The notes below the pieces were generated by a model that saw nothing but the letters and a program-made list of their open reading frames with translations, was not told the origin of the DNA and ran no database searches. From Desulfurellales bacterium (lineage in GTDB: Bacteria > Campylobacterota_A > Desulfurellia > Desulfurellales > Hippeaceae), in assembly GCA_027045065.1 (NCBI GenBank), contig JALUBE010000162.1:1-45826 (forward strand): a DNA stretch of 45,826 nucleotides, written 5' to 3'. Both the position numbers and the translations under genes were made by a program. Position 1 is the first letter of the stretch. Each line of letters begins with the position of its first letter. Positions 7,928-17,573 of this stretch are shown one piece after another.

Positions 7928-8817
7928 TTCAAGCTTCTGATTTTCCTTTCTTCCCAGTTGAGCTTCGTCCTCAGAACATCAAAATAGTTCTTATTTCTCT
8001 GCGTTATCAACTTTATCTTCCTCGTTGATTTGCTTATAACAATCCTATGTTTTGTAGTAACTTTATATCCGATTTGACCATCCAGAGTGGCCATTACGTC
8101 CTCAATATCCTCATCCACTCTAACGGTCAGCCTCGCGTTATCAGGCAAAACAATAGGTCTATTGGAAAGCGTGTGGGGACAGATGGGTGTGAGTATTATG
8201 CAATCCATTGTGGGATAAACAATTGGACCACCGGCAGCCAAGTTATAGGCAGTGGAACCAGACGGCGTCGAAACAATTAATCCATCGGCATGGTAGGTGG
8301 CTACATCCATCTCCTTTCCACCAAAACTAACCTTAACATTTATAGGAACGATTCTCGCCAAAGCGCCTTTGCTCAACACAGCATCGTTAAATACGGTTTT
8401 TTTGCTAATCAAATCTGAATTATTGTAAATTTCAACATCCAACATCATCCTTTCTTCGATAAAAAACTCATTCTTAACAAAAACCTTGTCTAAAGCATCG
8501 TACATCTCAGATAAAGGTACTTCTGTTAAAAAACCCATCCTACCCAAATTCACTCCCAATATAGGTATGTCCTTTTTGGACTCATTGACGGATCTTGCAG
8601 CAGAAATGAATGTTCCATCACCGCCGAGTACAATTATCATATCCACATGGGCAGCAAGTCTTTCTCTGTTTACACCCGTTAAGCCCAACGACTGGGCCGC
8701 CTCATACCCAAGAACAACATCAACATCATTTTTTTGTAAATACTCAAGCAACTCTTTTATTATCTTGTCTATATTCTTGACTTTAGCTTTAGCTATAATC
8801 CCAACGGTTTTAAACAT
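7921..8817 (-). CDS. nadK: NAD kinase
   Basis: This 298-residue protein phosphorylates NAD to NADP. It shows the catalytic GGDGT motif at 65-69, the GVNLGRMGFLTE segment near 95 and the glycine-rich GSTAYNLAAGGPI near 185, all diagnostic of the family. The gene starts one base after the livF stop and overlaps recN, so it sits at the junction of the transporter genes and the repair and wall-synthesis genes in one co-directional run. Confidence 0.95.
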   Translation of the reverse strand: MFKTVGIIAKAKVKNIDKIIKELLEYLQKNDVDVVLGYEAAQSLGLTGVNRERLAAHVDMIIVLGGDGTFISAARSVNESKKDIPILGVNLGRMGFLTEVPLSEMYDALDKVFVKNEFFIEERMMLDVEIYNNSDLISKKTVFNDAVLSKGALARIVPINVKVSFGGKEMDVATYHADGLIVSTPSGSTAYNLAAGGPIVYPTMDCIILTPICPHTLSNRPIVLPDNARLTVRVDEDIEDVMATLDGQIGYKVTTKHRIVISKSTRKIKLITQRNKNYFDVLRTKLNWEERKIRSLKC

Positions 8818-9528
8818 CTAACCTCCAAAATAAGCTTGCTTTATTATGTTATCGTCTTGGAAATCTTTCGCTTTTCCCGATGCCACAATTTTTCCATTCT
8901 TCAAAAAATACACCCTATCCGCTATTTTTATGGTCTTATTAACATTTTGCTCAACTATCAGTACCGTGAGCCTATTCTTTTTCATAAACGATATTATGTT
9001 GAACAGGTCTTTAACCAATTTCGGCGAAAGCCCTGCAGACGGTTCGTCCAAAATCACAAGTTTTGGCTCCCTCATCAAGCTTTGGGCAATGGATAGCATC
9101 TGTTGCTCCCCGCCTGACAAAAAACCCGCTTTAAGCACCATTTTTTCTTCCAAATTGGTAAAGTGCTCAAAAATCCCCTCAAGCTTCTGTTTAAAACCTT
9201 TTCCCCCTTCAACTTTTAAATTCTTATAAAATGCGACCCTAAGATTGTCAAGGACAGTTAGGTTTTTAAAGATCGTTCTTGTATCTGGTAGATACGAAAT
9301 TCCAAGATTTGCAATTTCATGGGTTTTTAAATTAGTTATATCTCTGTCTTCAAACACAACCCTGCCGTGCTTTTTTAAAACACCCATAACGGCATTGAGT
9401 ATCGTTGTTTTACCCGCACCGTTAGAGCCAACTATTGCAACTATCTCTCCTTTTCCCACTTCTATATTAACATCTTTAACGGCTAAAGCCCTACCATAAT
9501 AAACCGTCAAATTCTCTACCTTTAGCAT
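8818..9528 (-). CDS. livF: Branched-chain amino acid ABC transporter ATPase LivF
   Basis: This 236-residue ABC ATPase has Walker A GSNGAGKTT (about 34-42), the signature LSGGEQQML, Walker B LVILDEPSAGLSP and an H-loop region LIVEQNVNK typical of LivF. With LivG it energises uptake of branched-chain or other hydrophobic amino acids through LivH and LivM. It directly abuts livG upstream and nadK downstream. No periplasmic binding protein (LivK/LivJ) is encoded in the cluster. Confidence 0.92.
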   Translation of the reverse strand: MLKVENLTVYYGRALAVKDVNIEVGKGEIVAIVGSNGAGKTTILNAVMGVLKKHGRVVFEDRDITNLKTHEIANLGISYLPDTRTIFKNLTVLDNLRVAFYKNLKVEGGKGFKQKLEGIFEHFTNLEEKMVLKAGFLSGGEQQMLSIAQSLMREPKLVILDEPSAGLSPKLVKDLFNIISFMKKNRLTVLIVEQNVNKTIKIADRVYFLKNGKIVASGKAKDFQDDNIIKQAYFGG

Positions 9529-10287
9529 CTACTCACCCATATATGCCTTAATAACCCGATAATCGTTCATGACTTCACTGGGCAGACCTTCTGCAATCTT
9601 TTTACCACTATCCATGACAACTATGGAATGCGAACAGTTTGTTACAAACTCCATATCGTGCTCTATTAAAAGTATCGATATGCCTCGTTCCCAAATCCTG
9701 AAGATACTCTTGAGCAAGAGCTCTGTTTCATCCTCATTTAATCCCGCAGCGGGCTCATCCAATAAAAGCAGCTCAGGTTCAGAAACCAAAGCTCTTGCAA
9801 TCTCCACAAGTCTTTTTATACCAAATGGTATCTGATTGGGATACTTATACAGATAATCCTCTATTTTTAAAAATCTACAAACCCTTTCAACCTTCTCAAG
9901 AACATCTCTTTCATGACTTTTGTTAAGCCCAAGAATGATGGATACAGGGTTTGACTTAATTTTGCTGTGCAAACCCAAAGCAATGTTTTCTTTAACCGTA
10001 AGAGCATCAATGAGCTGTATGTTCTGGAACGTCCTTGAAATTCCCAAGTTTATAAGTTTGTAAGGTTTATATAAGAAAAGATTCTTACCTTTAAAAATAA
10101 TCTCTCCGCTATCGGCTTTATAAAGCCCTGTTACGATGTTAAACAACGTTGTCTTACCAGCGCCATTTGGACCTACAAGTGCTTTTATCTGTCTTTCTCT
10201 TACAGAAAAACTAACGCCATCAACAGCCTTAACACCGCCAAAGTGTTTCGTTATGTTTTTTATCTTTAAAATATCGCCCTTTTCCAT
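9529..10287 (-). CDS. livG: Branched-chain amino acid ABC transporter ATPase LivG
   Basis: This 252-residue ATPase has Walker A GPNGAGKTT near 37-45, Walker B LLLLDEPAAGLN and the H-loop LLIEHDMEFV typical of LivG. The signature loop reads PFGIKRLVEIARAL, the Liv-type variant of the ABC signature. Its start lies inside livM (22 bp overlap) and its stop abuts livF, giving the canonical H-M-G-F order. Confidence 0.92.
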   Translation of the reverse strand: MEKGDILKIKNITKHFGGVKAVDGVSFSVRERQIKALVGPNGAGKTTLFNIVTGLYKADSGEIIFKGKNLFLYKPYKLINLGISRTFQNIQLIDALTVKENIALGLHSKIKSNPVSIILGLNKSHERDVLEKVERVCRFLKIEDYLYKYPNQIPFGIKRLVEIARALVSEPELLLLDEPAAGLNEDETELLLKSIFRIWERGISILLIEHDMEFVTNCSHSIVVMDSGKKIAEGLPSEVMNDYRVIKAYMGE

Positions 10288-11192
10288 TTTATAAATCCAC
10301 CCAAGCCTTTAGGCATAAACATGGCTGCAATTACTAACAGCAATCCATTAACAATTGGCCAGTAATCCTGTAAAAATGTCATGATATTCGGAAGCGAAGC
10401 CAAAACAACCGTTATAATCAAAGACCCAAAGATACTATCTATGCCACCAACAAAGGCCATGACGATGTAATCTATTGATTTTAAAAGATCAAACGAAGAA
10501 GGAGAAATAAAGCCCAAATAAAATGCATACAAACCACCGGCAAAAGCAGCATAGAAGGCACTCAAAGAAAAGATCACTACTTTATACAGATGAACATTCA
10601 CGCCAAAGGACAATGCCGCTAATTCCTTTTCATGTATGGCTTTTAGTGCCCTTCCAAAATGGGAATTAACAATCCTGAAGCTAATAAAGGCGAAAAAAAA
10701 CACCACAATCCAGACAAAAAAGAAAAACTTCTTTTCACTATCAAACACAAAACTACCAACGCTTAACATAGGCATTCCTGTCAGTCCCTGATGGCCGCCT
10801 GTTAAATCCACCAAATTATTTGCAAATATGTAGATTATCTCACCTATGGCGAGTGTGGCCATAGCTAAGTAGTGGCCTTTTAGTTTTAGCGTTGGATAAC
10901 CGATAATAAGGGCAAAAACGGACGTTAACAGCGATGCTATTAAAATTGATAGCCACGGATTAATGTTGAATCTTATAGCTAAAATCGAAGAAATATAAGC
11001 ACCCAAACCAACAAAACCTGCATGACCCAAAGAAACCTGACCTGCATAACCCAAAAGTAGGTTTAAACCCATCACAACAATAACAGCCAATGCGGCAATG
11101 GAAACCATATTGAGAATAAAGGGGTTTTTTATTATAAAGCCTGAAAGGAGAAAGAGAGCGATCAATACGTAAGTGGCTGTGTTTTCTTTCAT
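10266..11192 (-). CDS. livM: Branched-chain amino acid ABC transporter permease LivM
   Basis: This 308-residue membrane protein has about eight to ten hydrophobic segments and the family stretches LLLGYAGQVSLGHAGFVGLGAY (near 45-66), YPTLKLKGHYLAMATLAIGE and AFVGGIDSIFGS. It forms the permease pair with LivH. It begins directly after the livH stop and overlaps livG. The C-terminal loop ends in MFMPKGLGGF, as expected for LivM. Confidence 0.93.
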   Translation of the reverse strand: MKENTATYVLIALFLLSGFIIKNPFILNMVSIAALAVIVVMGLNLLLGYAGQVSLGHAGFVGLGAYISSILAIRFNINPWLSILIASLLTSVFALIIGYPTLKLKGHYLAMATLAIGEIIYIFANNLVDLTGGHQGLTGMPMLSVGSFVFDSEKKFFFFVWIVVFFFAFISFRIVNSHFGRALKAIHEKELAALSFGVNVHLYKVVIFSLSAFYAAFAGGLYAFYLGFISPSSFDLLKSIDYIVMAFVGGIDSIFGSLIITVVLASLPNIMTFLQDYWPIVNGLLLVIAAMFMPKGLGGFIKWKRAIF

Positions 11193-12065
11193 TTAAACCC
11201 TTTCAACATCTTTTGAACCAAAAATACCCGAAGGCTTAATAAACAAAACAAGAATCATAATGAAAAAAGTAACGGCATCTTTGTAAGACGAAGATATGTA
11301 ACCCGCAGATAAAGACTCAGATATTCCAATAATCAATCCACCTACAATCGCACCAACATTATTTCCAAAACCTCCCACAACACTTGCAGAAAAACCCTTC
11401 AAACCCATTATTAAACCAATGTTGTATTTAGCAAAACTTATTGGAGCTATAATTGAACCACCAACTGCCCCTAAAAATCCACTTAAGAAAAATGAAACGG
11501 ATTTCACCATTTCAACGTCTATACCAAAAATACTACACGCCAAAGGGTTTTGGGAGGCCGCAAGCATAACTTTTCCAAAATTTGTCAAGTTTAGAACATA
11601 GAAAAGTAAACCAGCAAGGATCAGAGCACCAACCAACACAACCAAATACTGGGATGAAAAAGTTAAACCAAAAATCGTTACACTCTCAAATGGTAAAAAC
11701 TGACCAACAGAATGGGCATTTTTGCCAAAAATCAGCATGGCAGTACCTCTTATAACCATCGCAAGACCTATGGTGAGAATTATCAAAGATAATTCTGTGG
11801 GATTTTTCGTATTTTTAATAAAAACAAAGTGAATAATATAACCTAAAAGACCAACGATTAGTGAGACAAGAAAAAGTGACGCGACTAAAGGAACATGAAT
11901 ACTCATGAAATAAAACTGCAACATTCCACCTAACATAACAAATTCGCCTTGAGCAAAGTTGACAATGCGAGTAGTAGAATAGATAAGATTAAAGCCCAAC
12001 GCTATTAGTGCGTATATTAAACCTGTTATGACACCATTTATTGTGTATTGAATAAACGCTTCTAT
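11193..12065 (-). CDS. livH: Branched-chain amino acid ABC transporter permease LivH, with an apparent non-standard start
   Basis: The permease pattern is clear: INFAHGE-like segment ([14 protein letters not shown]), [20 protein letters not shown], and the C-terminal KPSGIFG. The first usable ATG/GTG/TTG in frame is a TTG at 11999, but starting there removes a conserved stretch. In-frame codons upstream read [21 protein letters not shown], which matches the N-terminal half-helix of LivH proteins ([14 protein letters not shown]). The frame opens after a TAA just before an ATA codon at 12065-12063, with GGAGG seven bases ahead and ATAG overlapping the macro-gene stop. So I extend the gene to 12065 and suggest an AUA start; an ATT at 12053 is less well spaced. 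The function is secure, the exact start is not. Confidence 0.85.
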   Translation of the reverse strand: MEAFIQYTINGVITGLIYALIALGFNLIYSTTRIVNFAQGEFVMLGGMLQFYFMSIHVPLVASLFLVSLIVGLLGYIIHFVFIKNTKNPTELSLIILTIGLAMVIRGTAMLIFGKNAHSVGQFLPFESVTIFGLTFSSQYLVVLVGALILAGLLFYVLNLTNFGKVMLAASQNPLACSIFGIDVEMVKSVSFFLSGFLGAVGGSIIAPISFAKYNIGLIMGLKGFSASVVGGFGNNVGAIVGGLIIGISESLSAGYISSSYKDAVTFFIMILVLFIKPSGIFGSKDVERV

Positions 12066-12607
12066 TTATTTGCCTCCCATTTCTCAGCTTCTTCCTTAAA
12101 GAGAGACGCCGTTAGCTCATCTATGTTACAAAAATGCACCTCTTTTACGTTTTTTGCACCCTTCAAAAACTCAATCGTTGTTGTGAATATGATATTAGCA
12201 GCCCTTTCTTTTGGAAAACCAAAGATACCAGAGCTTATAGCCGGCAAAGACACGCTTTTTATTCCCTTTTCCTCGGCCAACTTTAATGCACTCAAAACAG
12301 CACTCTTAAGTTTGTTGTCCTCATTCCCTTCGCCCCAAACAGGGCCAACAGCGTGTATCACGTATTTAGCCTTTAGTCTTCCAGCGCCAGTAATGGCTGC
12401 CGACCCAGTAGGCACATAGCCAATCTTGTCACTCTCCTCCTGTATCTCATAGCCGCCCTTCCTAACAATAGCGCCAGCCACGCCACCACCGTGTTTTAGA
12501 TGGGAATTTGCCGCATTTACAATAGCCTCAGTATCCTCCTCTGTTATATCACCCTGAATGACTTTAACAACTTTATCCCCAACCTTCAGTTCCTTTAAAA
12601 CTTTCAT
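12062..12607 (-). CDS. Macro-domain (ADP-ribose binding/hydrolysing) protein
   Basis: This 181-residue protein is a single macro domain. It shows GDIT near residue 19, [19 protein letters not shown] near 29-47, the [15 protein letters not shown] loop and [12 protein letters not shown] near 121, which together form the ADP-ribose pocket. The sequence resembles stand-alone AF1521-like and O-acetyl-ADP-ribose deacetylase-like members, which remove or bind ADP-ribose. It overlaps the upstream glycosyltransferase by 4 bp and livH by about 4 bp, so it is co-transcribed with unrelated genes. No ADP-ribosyltransferase or sirtuin is seen nearby, so its substrate is unknown. Confidence 0.88.
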   Translation of the reverse strand: MKVLKELKVGDKVVKVIQGDITEEDTEAIVNAANSHLKHGGGVAGAIVRKGGYEIQEESDKIGYVPTGSAAITGAGRLKAKYVIHAVGPVWGEGNEDNKLKSAVLSALKLAEEKGIKSVSLPAISSGIFGFPKERAANIIFTTTIEFLKGAKNVKEVHFCNIDELTASLFKEEAEKWEANK

Positions 12608-13560
12608 CTCTTGCCCTCCAAACCTAATCTTTTCATTTTTGAATGTTCCCTCAATTCCCTCAAATAAATGCCATCAAACAGCTTTGCAAAACCTAAAGGC
12701 ATATAAGTTGCAAAATACCTCAAGACTATCTTGGGTTTAAATTTCATTCTAAAGGCTTTTAACAGATATTTCCTGGCCTCTGCTCTATTACCTGTATGCA
12801 ACAGATAACTCCCCCAACGGGAATAAACCTTAGAAGCCGAATTGTTTAAGTTCATATTCAACTTTTTAAACTCTTCCTTGCTCAATCCACTTATGAATTT
12901 GTTCATAACCTTGCAATCATTCATCCATCTTTCCCAAGGAATTCTATAATTTAGACATGTTCTTTTATAAACTAAACAATCATCAACATACGCAAAATTC
13001 CAGTTTCTCATCATCCTTAACCACATATCCCAATCCTCTGTAGTCGATAAACTTTCATCGAATAGGCCAGTTTCAACTATTGCTTCTCTCTTCACGACCA
13101 CTGTGCTCGGATCGATAAAACTACCTCTAACTATCCAATCCAAACCAACAATATTCGGCACCTTTCCATCTTTATAGCCTATTTCTTTAACCCCACTTTC
13201 ATAAACTTTGTAATAATTCGTGAAAACACCTACAACATCACCCTTTTCAAGCCTTTCAATGGTTCTCTCAAGAAACATTTCATCCCACCAATCATCGTCA
13301 TCCAGAAAGGCTATATACTTACAGTTTGATTGTCTTATAGCTATATTTCTGCTACACGAGACTCCACAATGATTATGCTTTATAAAAATAACACTTGGAA
13401 ATTTGCTTTTTATTAAGTTCCCCACATCTTTTTCTGATCCATCATCCGATACAATAACCTCTACATCTTTATAAGTCTGATTGAGTGCGCTCTCGATGGC
13501 CTCTAAAACCAACTCTCCCCTGTTGCATGTGGGTATTATAACGCTTACGCACTCAGACAT
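12604..13560 (-). CDS. Family 2 glycosyltransferase
   Basis: This 318-residue GT-A enzyme starts with [21 protein letters not shown] (as short pieces, residues 6-26), has VSDDGS near 38, and the metal-binding DDDDWW near 91-96 as its DXD motif. [12 protein letters not shown] segment near 173 supplies the acceptor-side acid. The C-terminal 110 residues are helical, with no membrane span, so it is likely a cytoplasmic enzyme adding sugars to an LPS core or similar surface glycan. It overlaps the upstream GT4 gene by 8 bp and the macro gene by 4 bp. Donor and acceptor cannot be named. Confidence 0.88.
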   Translation of the reverse strand: MSECVSVIIPTCNRGELVLEAIESALNQTYKDVEVIVSDDGSEKDVGNLIKSKFPSVIFIKHNHCGVSCSRNIAIRQSNCKYIAFLDDDDWWDEMFLERTIERLEKGDVVGVFTNYYKVYESGVKEIGYKDGKVPNIVGLDWIVRGSFIDPSTVVVKREAIVETGLFDESLSTTEDWDMWLRMMRNWNFAYVDDCLVYKRTCLNYRIPWERWMNDCKVMNKFISGLSKEEFKKLNMNLNNSASKVYSRWGSYLLHTGNRAEARKYLLKAFRMKFKPKIVLRYFATYMPLGFAKLFDGIYLRELREHSKMKRLGLEGKR

Positions 13561-14656
13561 TCATTAACTCCTCGATTGCCCTTGATATTTTATCTGAAGA
13601 TAATACATCAACGATAAATTTTCTACCATTTTTGGAAAACTCATCCAAATCTTTAGCGGCTTTTATGATCCCTTCAGCAATACTTTCGGCGTCAATGTCG
13701 GTTATTATCAAATCCCTGCCGCTTTCTGCCACTTCACCTATACCTGTAGCTTTTGTCGCCACAGTCGGAATTCCACAGGCCATAGCCTCCACCACAACAT
13801 TGTCAAACCCACCCTTTTGGGAAGGCACAACACACACATCGAACATGCTGTAAACTTCAGGTGTGGCTTCAATGGCTCCAAGAAAAACAACCCTATCTTC
13901 AATACCAAAATCCCTTACCATCTGTTTCAACTTATCCCTAAAAGGCCCATCACCAACAAGTACAAGCTTACCCTCAATGCCACTTTTGTAATACGCTTCT
14001 ATTAAAACATCAGCTCCCTTTGGGTTGTAAAATCTAACAACAGAGCCAACAATAAAATCATCATTTTTAAGTCCAAATCTACTTTTTATCTTGGTTTTCT
14101 CATCCTTTGATAGAGGCCTAAAGTAATCCGTGTCTATAGGGTTATAAACAATGACTACCTTATCCTTAACCATGGGCAAAACCCTGAGCACGTTATCCCT
14201 AACTGTCTTAGAATTTACAATATACAACCTGCTTTTCTTTGTAAAATACTCCATAGCTATGCGCCTGTGCCATTTCTTTTCCCACTTCCATACCGTACTG
14301 CCAATAAACGTATAAACAGGCATATCCTTTCCCAACAATGCCATTTTCGTCGTATAGTCCGCTAAAAACTCAAATGTAAATATGACGTCTGGCGCTATGC
14401 TTTTTATAAGTTTTCTCAATTTCAAAAACACATCAACCCTGTAAGATCTCAGAGCCCTGTTATGCTCACCTGTCACTTGATAGGCTTTTATACCGTCGTT
14501 TTCTGCCCTTTTTATTACCCCATCATCTGCTTTCATTATAGAGGCGATAAAAATCTCATAGCCCCTTTTCTTTAAACCTTTTGCAATCCTATAAGCCCTT
14601 CTTTCTGGTCCACCAAAAAAGCCGAACATATCGAGCACAAAGAGGATTCTTTTCAT
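13553..14656 (-). CDS. Family 4 glycosyltransferase (GT-B fold)
   Basis: I prefer the ATG at 14656 (367 residues), which makes an ATGA overlap with the deacetylase stop; an ATG three codons upstream is also possible. The N-terminus MKRILFVLDMFGFFGGPERRA is a typical acceptor-binding start with a glycine-rich loop. The C-terminal Rossmann half has LVLVGDGPFRDKL, VVFLGAI and a VVVEAMACGIPTVAT donor-binding stretch. The first Glu of the EX7E motif is replaced: the sequence reads QKGGFDNVVVEAM. It probably works with the adjacent GT2 and deacetylase on a surface glycan. Confidence 0.87.
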   Translation of the reverse strand: MKRILFVLDMFGFFGGPERRAYRIAKGLKKRGYEIFIASIMKADDGVIKRAENDGIKAYQVTGEHNRALRSYRVDVFLKLRKLIKSIAPDVIFTFEFLADYTTKMALLGKDMPVYTFIGSTVWKWEKKWHRRIAMEYFTKKSRLYIVNSKTVRDNVLRVLPMVKDKVVIVYNPIDTDYFRPLSKDEKTKIKSRFGLKNDDFIVGSVVRFYNPKGADVLIEAYYKSGIEGKLVLVGDGPFRDKLKQMVRDFGIEDRVVFLGAIEATPEVYSMFDVCVVPSQKGGFDNVVVEAMACGIPTVATKATGIGEVAESGRDLIITDIDAESIAEGIIKAAKDLDEFSKNGRKFIVDVLSSDKISRAIEELMNV

Positions 14657-15684
14657 CTGTGCCATATAGCATAAACCTTTGCGGGTAACATTTCTTTATT
14701 CAAAAGCAATTTCCTCTTAAAGCTACCCCTACTCTGCACAGCTTTAATTCGACCAATTTTACAAAAATCTTCACCAAAAAAGGCGCTCTTTTTTGTTGTA
14801 AAACAGAACTCAAAGCCCAAATCCTTGGCTATTTCAAGTGAATCTTCACAATACTCACCCCACGGCCAGGATAAAAAAGCCGTTACAACACCCAATTTTT
14901 TTCCTATTGCATCCTTTGAACCCTTCAAATCCTCAAAAACCCTATCCTTGAATTCCTCTACACTCTCAAAATGGCCTTTATTACCCAAAGCATTAGCCTT
15001 TTTAACCGTCTCTTCCTCATCTTTGCATTCCAAATACATCTCCCTAAATTTATCTAAAAAATCACCATCTGGGTAAAATCTCCTTGTAGAAAGAGAACTT
15101 TTCATTTCAAATATGGGATAGCCTTCTAATGGTTTCTTACCCAAAGCATATTCATAGCTCCAATGGGCATCAGAAGGTCTTTTCCATACACCTATAACCC
15201 TATCGCTTGAGAAAACCTTGACATGGCTACCCGAATGAGAGCCAATGACAAATACACCACTTTTTCCCATGATCCTCAGTTCATCCCAGCTTAAAAACTC
15301 ACTAAAATCACCGTTTAAAGAATCATATAGAGCCGTTTCCTTCCTTTTTGGTAAAAACAGGTTATCTTTACCGTCTTTGAGTGTCTTTTCCGGGCTTCTA
15401 TCCGTAATTTTAGATGTAATCACAAAAATCAATGCCTTTAACTTTAGCTCTTCTAAAATTGGGTATGCATACACATAGTTATCCAAAAAACCGTCATCAA
15501 AGGTTAAAAGCACAGAAGGCCTTTTAAGATCAACCTCTCCTTTTAAGTCAAATAGAACCTCTGGATCTACAATGTCAAAGTGTTCCTTTAAAAAAGACAA
15601 CTGCCACCTAAACGTATCGACATCTACATCATAACCTTTGAACGGCAGTATCCTATGATAGTAAAGGGCAATTAGTGGCTTCAA
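14653..15684 (-). CDS. Polysaccharide deacetylase family (CE4/NodB-like) protein
   Basis: This 343-residue protein carries the NodB-type motifs: LTFDDGF near 60-66 (catalytic base and metal Asp), GSHSGSH near 172 (metal His pair) and LSWPWGEY near 272 (motif 3). The start IALYYHRI is also typical. An insertion of about 45 residues lies between motifs 1 and 2 and a larger one between 2 and 3. It has no signal peptide, which suggests action on a glycan intermediate in the cytoplasm. It overlaps the upstream 630-residue protein gene (ATGA) and the downstream GT4. Confidence 0.85.
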   Translation of the reverse strand: MKPLIALYYHRILPFKGYDVDVDTFRWQLSFLKEHFDIVDPEVLFDLKGEVDLKRPSVLLTFDDGFLDNYVYAYPILEELKLKALIFVITSKITDRSPEKTLKDGKDNLFLPKRKETALYDSLNGDFSEFLSWDELRIMGKSGVFVIGSHSGSHVKVFSSDRVIGVWKRPSDAHWSYEYALGKKPLEGYPIFEMKSSLSTRRFYPDGDFLDKFREMYLECKDEEETVKKANALGNKGHFESVEEFKDRVFEDLKGSKDAIGKKLGVVTAFLSWPWGEYCEDSLEIAKDLGFEFCFTTKKSAFFGEDFCKIGRIKAVQSRGSFKRKLLLNKEMLPAKVYAIWHR

Positions 15685-17573
15685 TACTCTATTCTTGCAG
15701 CCGTTAATCTATCAACTTCCAATATTCCCTCTATAAAGCGATAGAAGAAGCTTGCTGGCAAACCAATGACAGAAACTATATAATCGCCGTCCTTTCCAAA
15801 TCCCACAAGTCTACCTTTAACGTCGCCCGAAGACCAAACAAGCTTAAGTTTATCACCATTCATTTTAAACATCTTTATGTTGTATCCCTGATAGTGTTGC
15901 TTGTTGATCGTTATATTGTGTGACAGGTAGTTTCTCATGCCCAAAACTTCATAGCCATCTTTCGTCTTTATTACCTCTATACTCTTTGGAATAAATACTG
16001 AGTATTTCAATCTATACTCTGGCGTATAGCCAGCTTGTCTAACGCTTACATTTATGGGCTCAGGGTAACGCTCTATAGCACGCTCTCCACCTCCAAAGAT
16101 ATACGGTGCCTTATACGTTATCTTACCCTCGATCTCGTTGTAAACTTCAAGCTCCCTCGAGCTGTTCACAAAAACTATATCGTTACCCACTTTATAGAGG
16201 TTGTAAAAGCTACTCACATCAACGGGCAGGTTTAGTTTTGTGGTGGCAAACGTGTTCAAATCAAGTTTGTATATCGGACCGTAAAACGGGCTTTTTATAC
16301 TTGCTTTCTGTGCAATGAGTATGGGCTTTTCAGAGAACCTATCAAAGAACCTAATATGATAGGGTAGATCGTCCTTGATTATGTGGAACTTGCCTTTATC
16401 TATGTAACCCAAGGCTGAGGACAAATTGCCGTATCTATCAAAATTGCTTATGGCAACGAGATACTTACCACTAACCTTTGCCGCATCGATGTTTATTATG
16501 TTGTAGCCGTACTTGAAGCTGAACAACTTATCGAAAGAATCTATATCAAACCTGTAAGCCGTAACTTTGGATCCTTGGGCAACGAGTATAACATTTCCAT
16601 CTTTATCGTCAACTTTACCCATAAACATGGCGGTTGTGCCGTAACCAATGTCTTTATAAAGAACAACTTTATAAGAAGAAGACGACATCTGCAGGCGTGT
16701 GTATGGGCTATACAAACCGAATTTATTGAGGATTGACTCCCAAAAGGTCAGCTTAGGTTGTAATCTCAAGTTGGAAGCCACCAAATTATTGGGTGGAATA
16801 CTCTCTACATTGATCTGGTTCAAAACCATGCGCGTCTTGTTGTCTATTCCTATAGAACCCCTTTCAATTACAGAACCTGAATAACCATTGTATAGTTTGA
16901 ATTTCAGCTTTTCATGTTTAACTGTGGAAACCAATAGTACCAAATCGGCATCTACTACATTGGCAAATTTCTTGATGGCATCCCTTTCGTATAGCGTGTT
17001 TATCCTGTTCTTAACCAAAGCAATCTGCAGTGTATCCGGGCTGATGACAAAGAAACGACCCGTACTATTGAGTTTATCCCTAATCTGAGAATAGATGTAT
17101 GGATTCCTCGTTATTACCGCTATCCTGTAAGAAGGCTTGCCAGCAACCCATTGATCTCCCGTCTGTGGCTTTCCACCATATATTTCTTTTGTGCCGCTTG
17201 GTATTATACCCAAACCCAAAAAGTACTTTCTCTCCCTTTCTATACCCTGAGTGATAGTTGCAACAGACTTATGATCGTAAACCTTGTTAATCGTCGCAAA
17301 GCATATCCCTTCCTTTAATTCCACAGGTTTATTTGAATTCAAAGGCACGAAACTACCTTCATTTCTGTAGACGTAAACAAAGTAATTCTTGAATAAACCA
17401 TCCTCATAACCCTTATCTAAGACAAGTTTCCTTCCCTCTACCTTTAAAATTCTACCCTTAATGGGTTTGAGTTTAGGCGCAATTTGAGACACCAAATCAT
17501 CAAACACGGTACCGTAAGCCATATTTGAAATCAAAACAAACAGAACTAAAAAGGTATACACAAATTTCTTCAT
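15681..17573 (-). CDS. Secreted protein of unknown function, propeller-like C-terminal part
   Basis: I do not recognise this 630-residue protein as a named family. Residues 1-21 form a signal peptide (ending MAYG). Residues about 38-115 read like the small beta domain seen in FlgT-type proteins (GRILKVEGRKLVLDKGYEDGL). Residues about 150-240 look like an alpha/beta domain (YRIAVITRNP, ADLVLLVS). From about 290 to the end the sequence is repetitive beta structure resembling FG-GAP/VCBS propellers, with segments such as GTTAMFMGKVDDKDGN and later blade-like repeats. It has no lipobox and no C-terminal membrane span. It lies between valS and a polysaccharide deacetylase with ATGA overlaps on both sides, so it may be a periplasmic partner of the glycan genes. 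That role is a guess. Confidence 0.7.
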   Translation of the reverse strand: MKKFVYTFLVLFVLISNMAYGTVFDDLVSQIAPKLKPIKGRILKVEGRKLVLDKGYEDGLFKNYFVYVYRNEGSFVPLNSNKPVELKEGICFATINKVYDHKSVATITQGIERERKYFLGLGIIPSGTKEIYGGKPQTGDQWVAGKPSYRIAVITRNPYIYSQIRDKLNSTGRFFVISPDTLQIALVKNRINTLYERDAIKKFANVVDADLVLLVSTVKHEKLKFKLYNGYSGSVIERGSIGIDNKTRMVLNQINVESIPPNNLVASNLRLQPKLTFWESILNKFGLYSPYTRLQMSSSSYKVVLYKDIGYGTTAMFMGKVDDKDGNVILVAQGSKVTAYRFDIDSFDKLFSFKYGYNIINIDAAKVSGKYLVAISNFDRYGNLSSALGYIDKGKFHIIKDDLPYHIRFFDRFSEKPILIAQKASIKSPFYGPIYKLDLNTFATTKLNLPVDVSSFYNLYKVGNDIVFVNSSRELEVYNEIEGKITYKAPYIFGGGERAIERYPEPINVSVRQAGYTPEYRLKYSVFIPKSIEVIKTKDGYEVLGMRNYLSHNITINKQHYQGYNIKMFKMNGDKLKLVWSSGDVKGRLVGFGKDGDYIVSVIGLPASFFYRFIEGILEVDRLTAARIEY

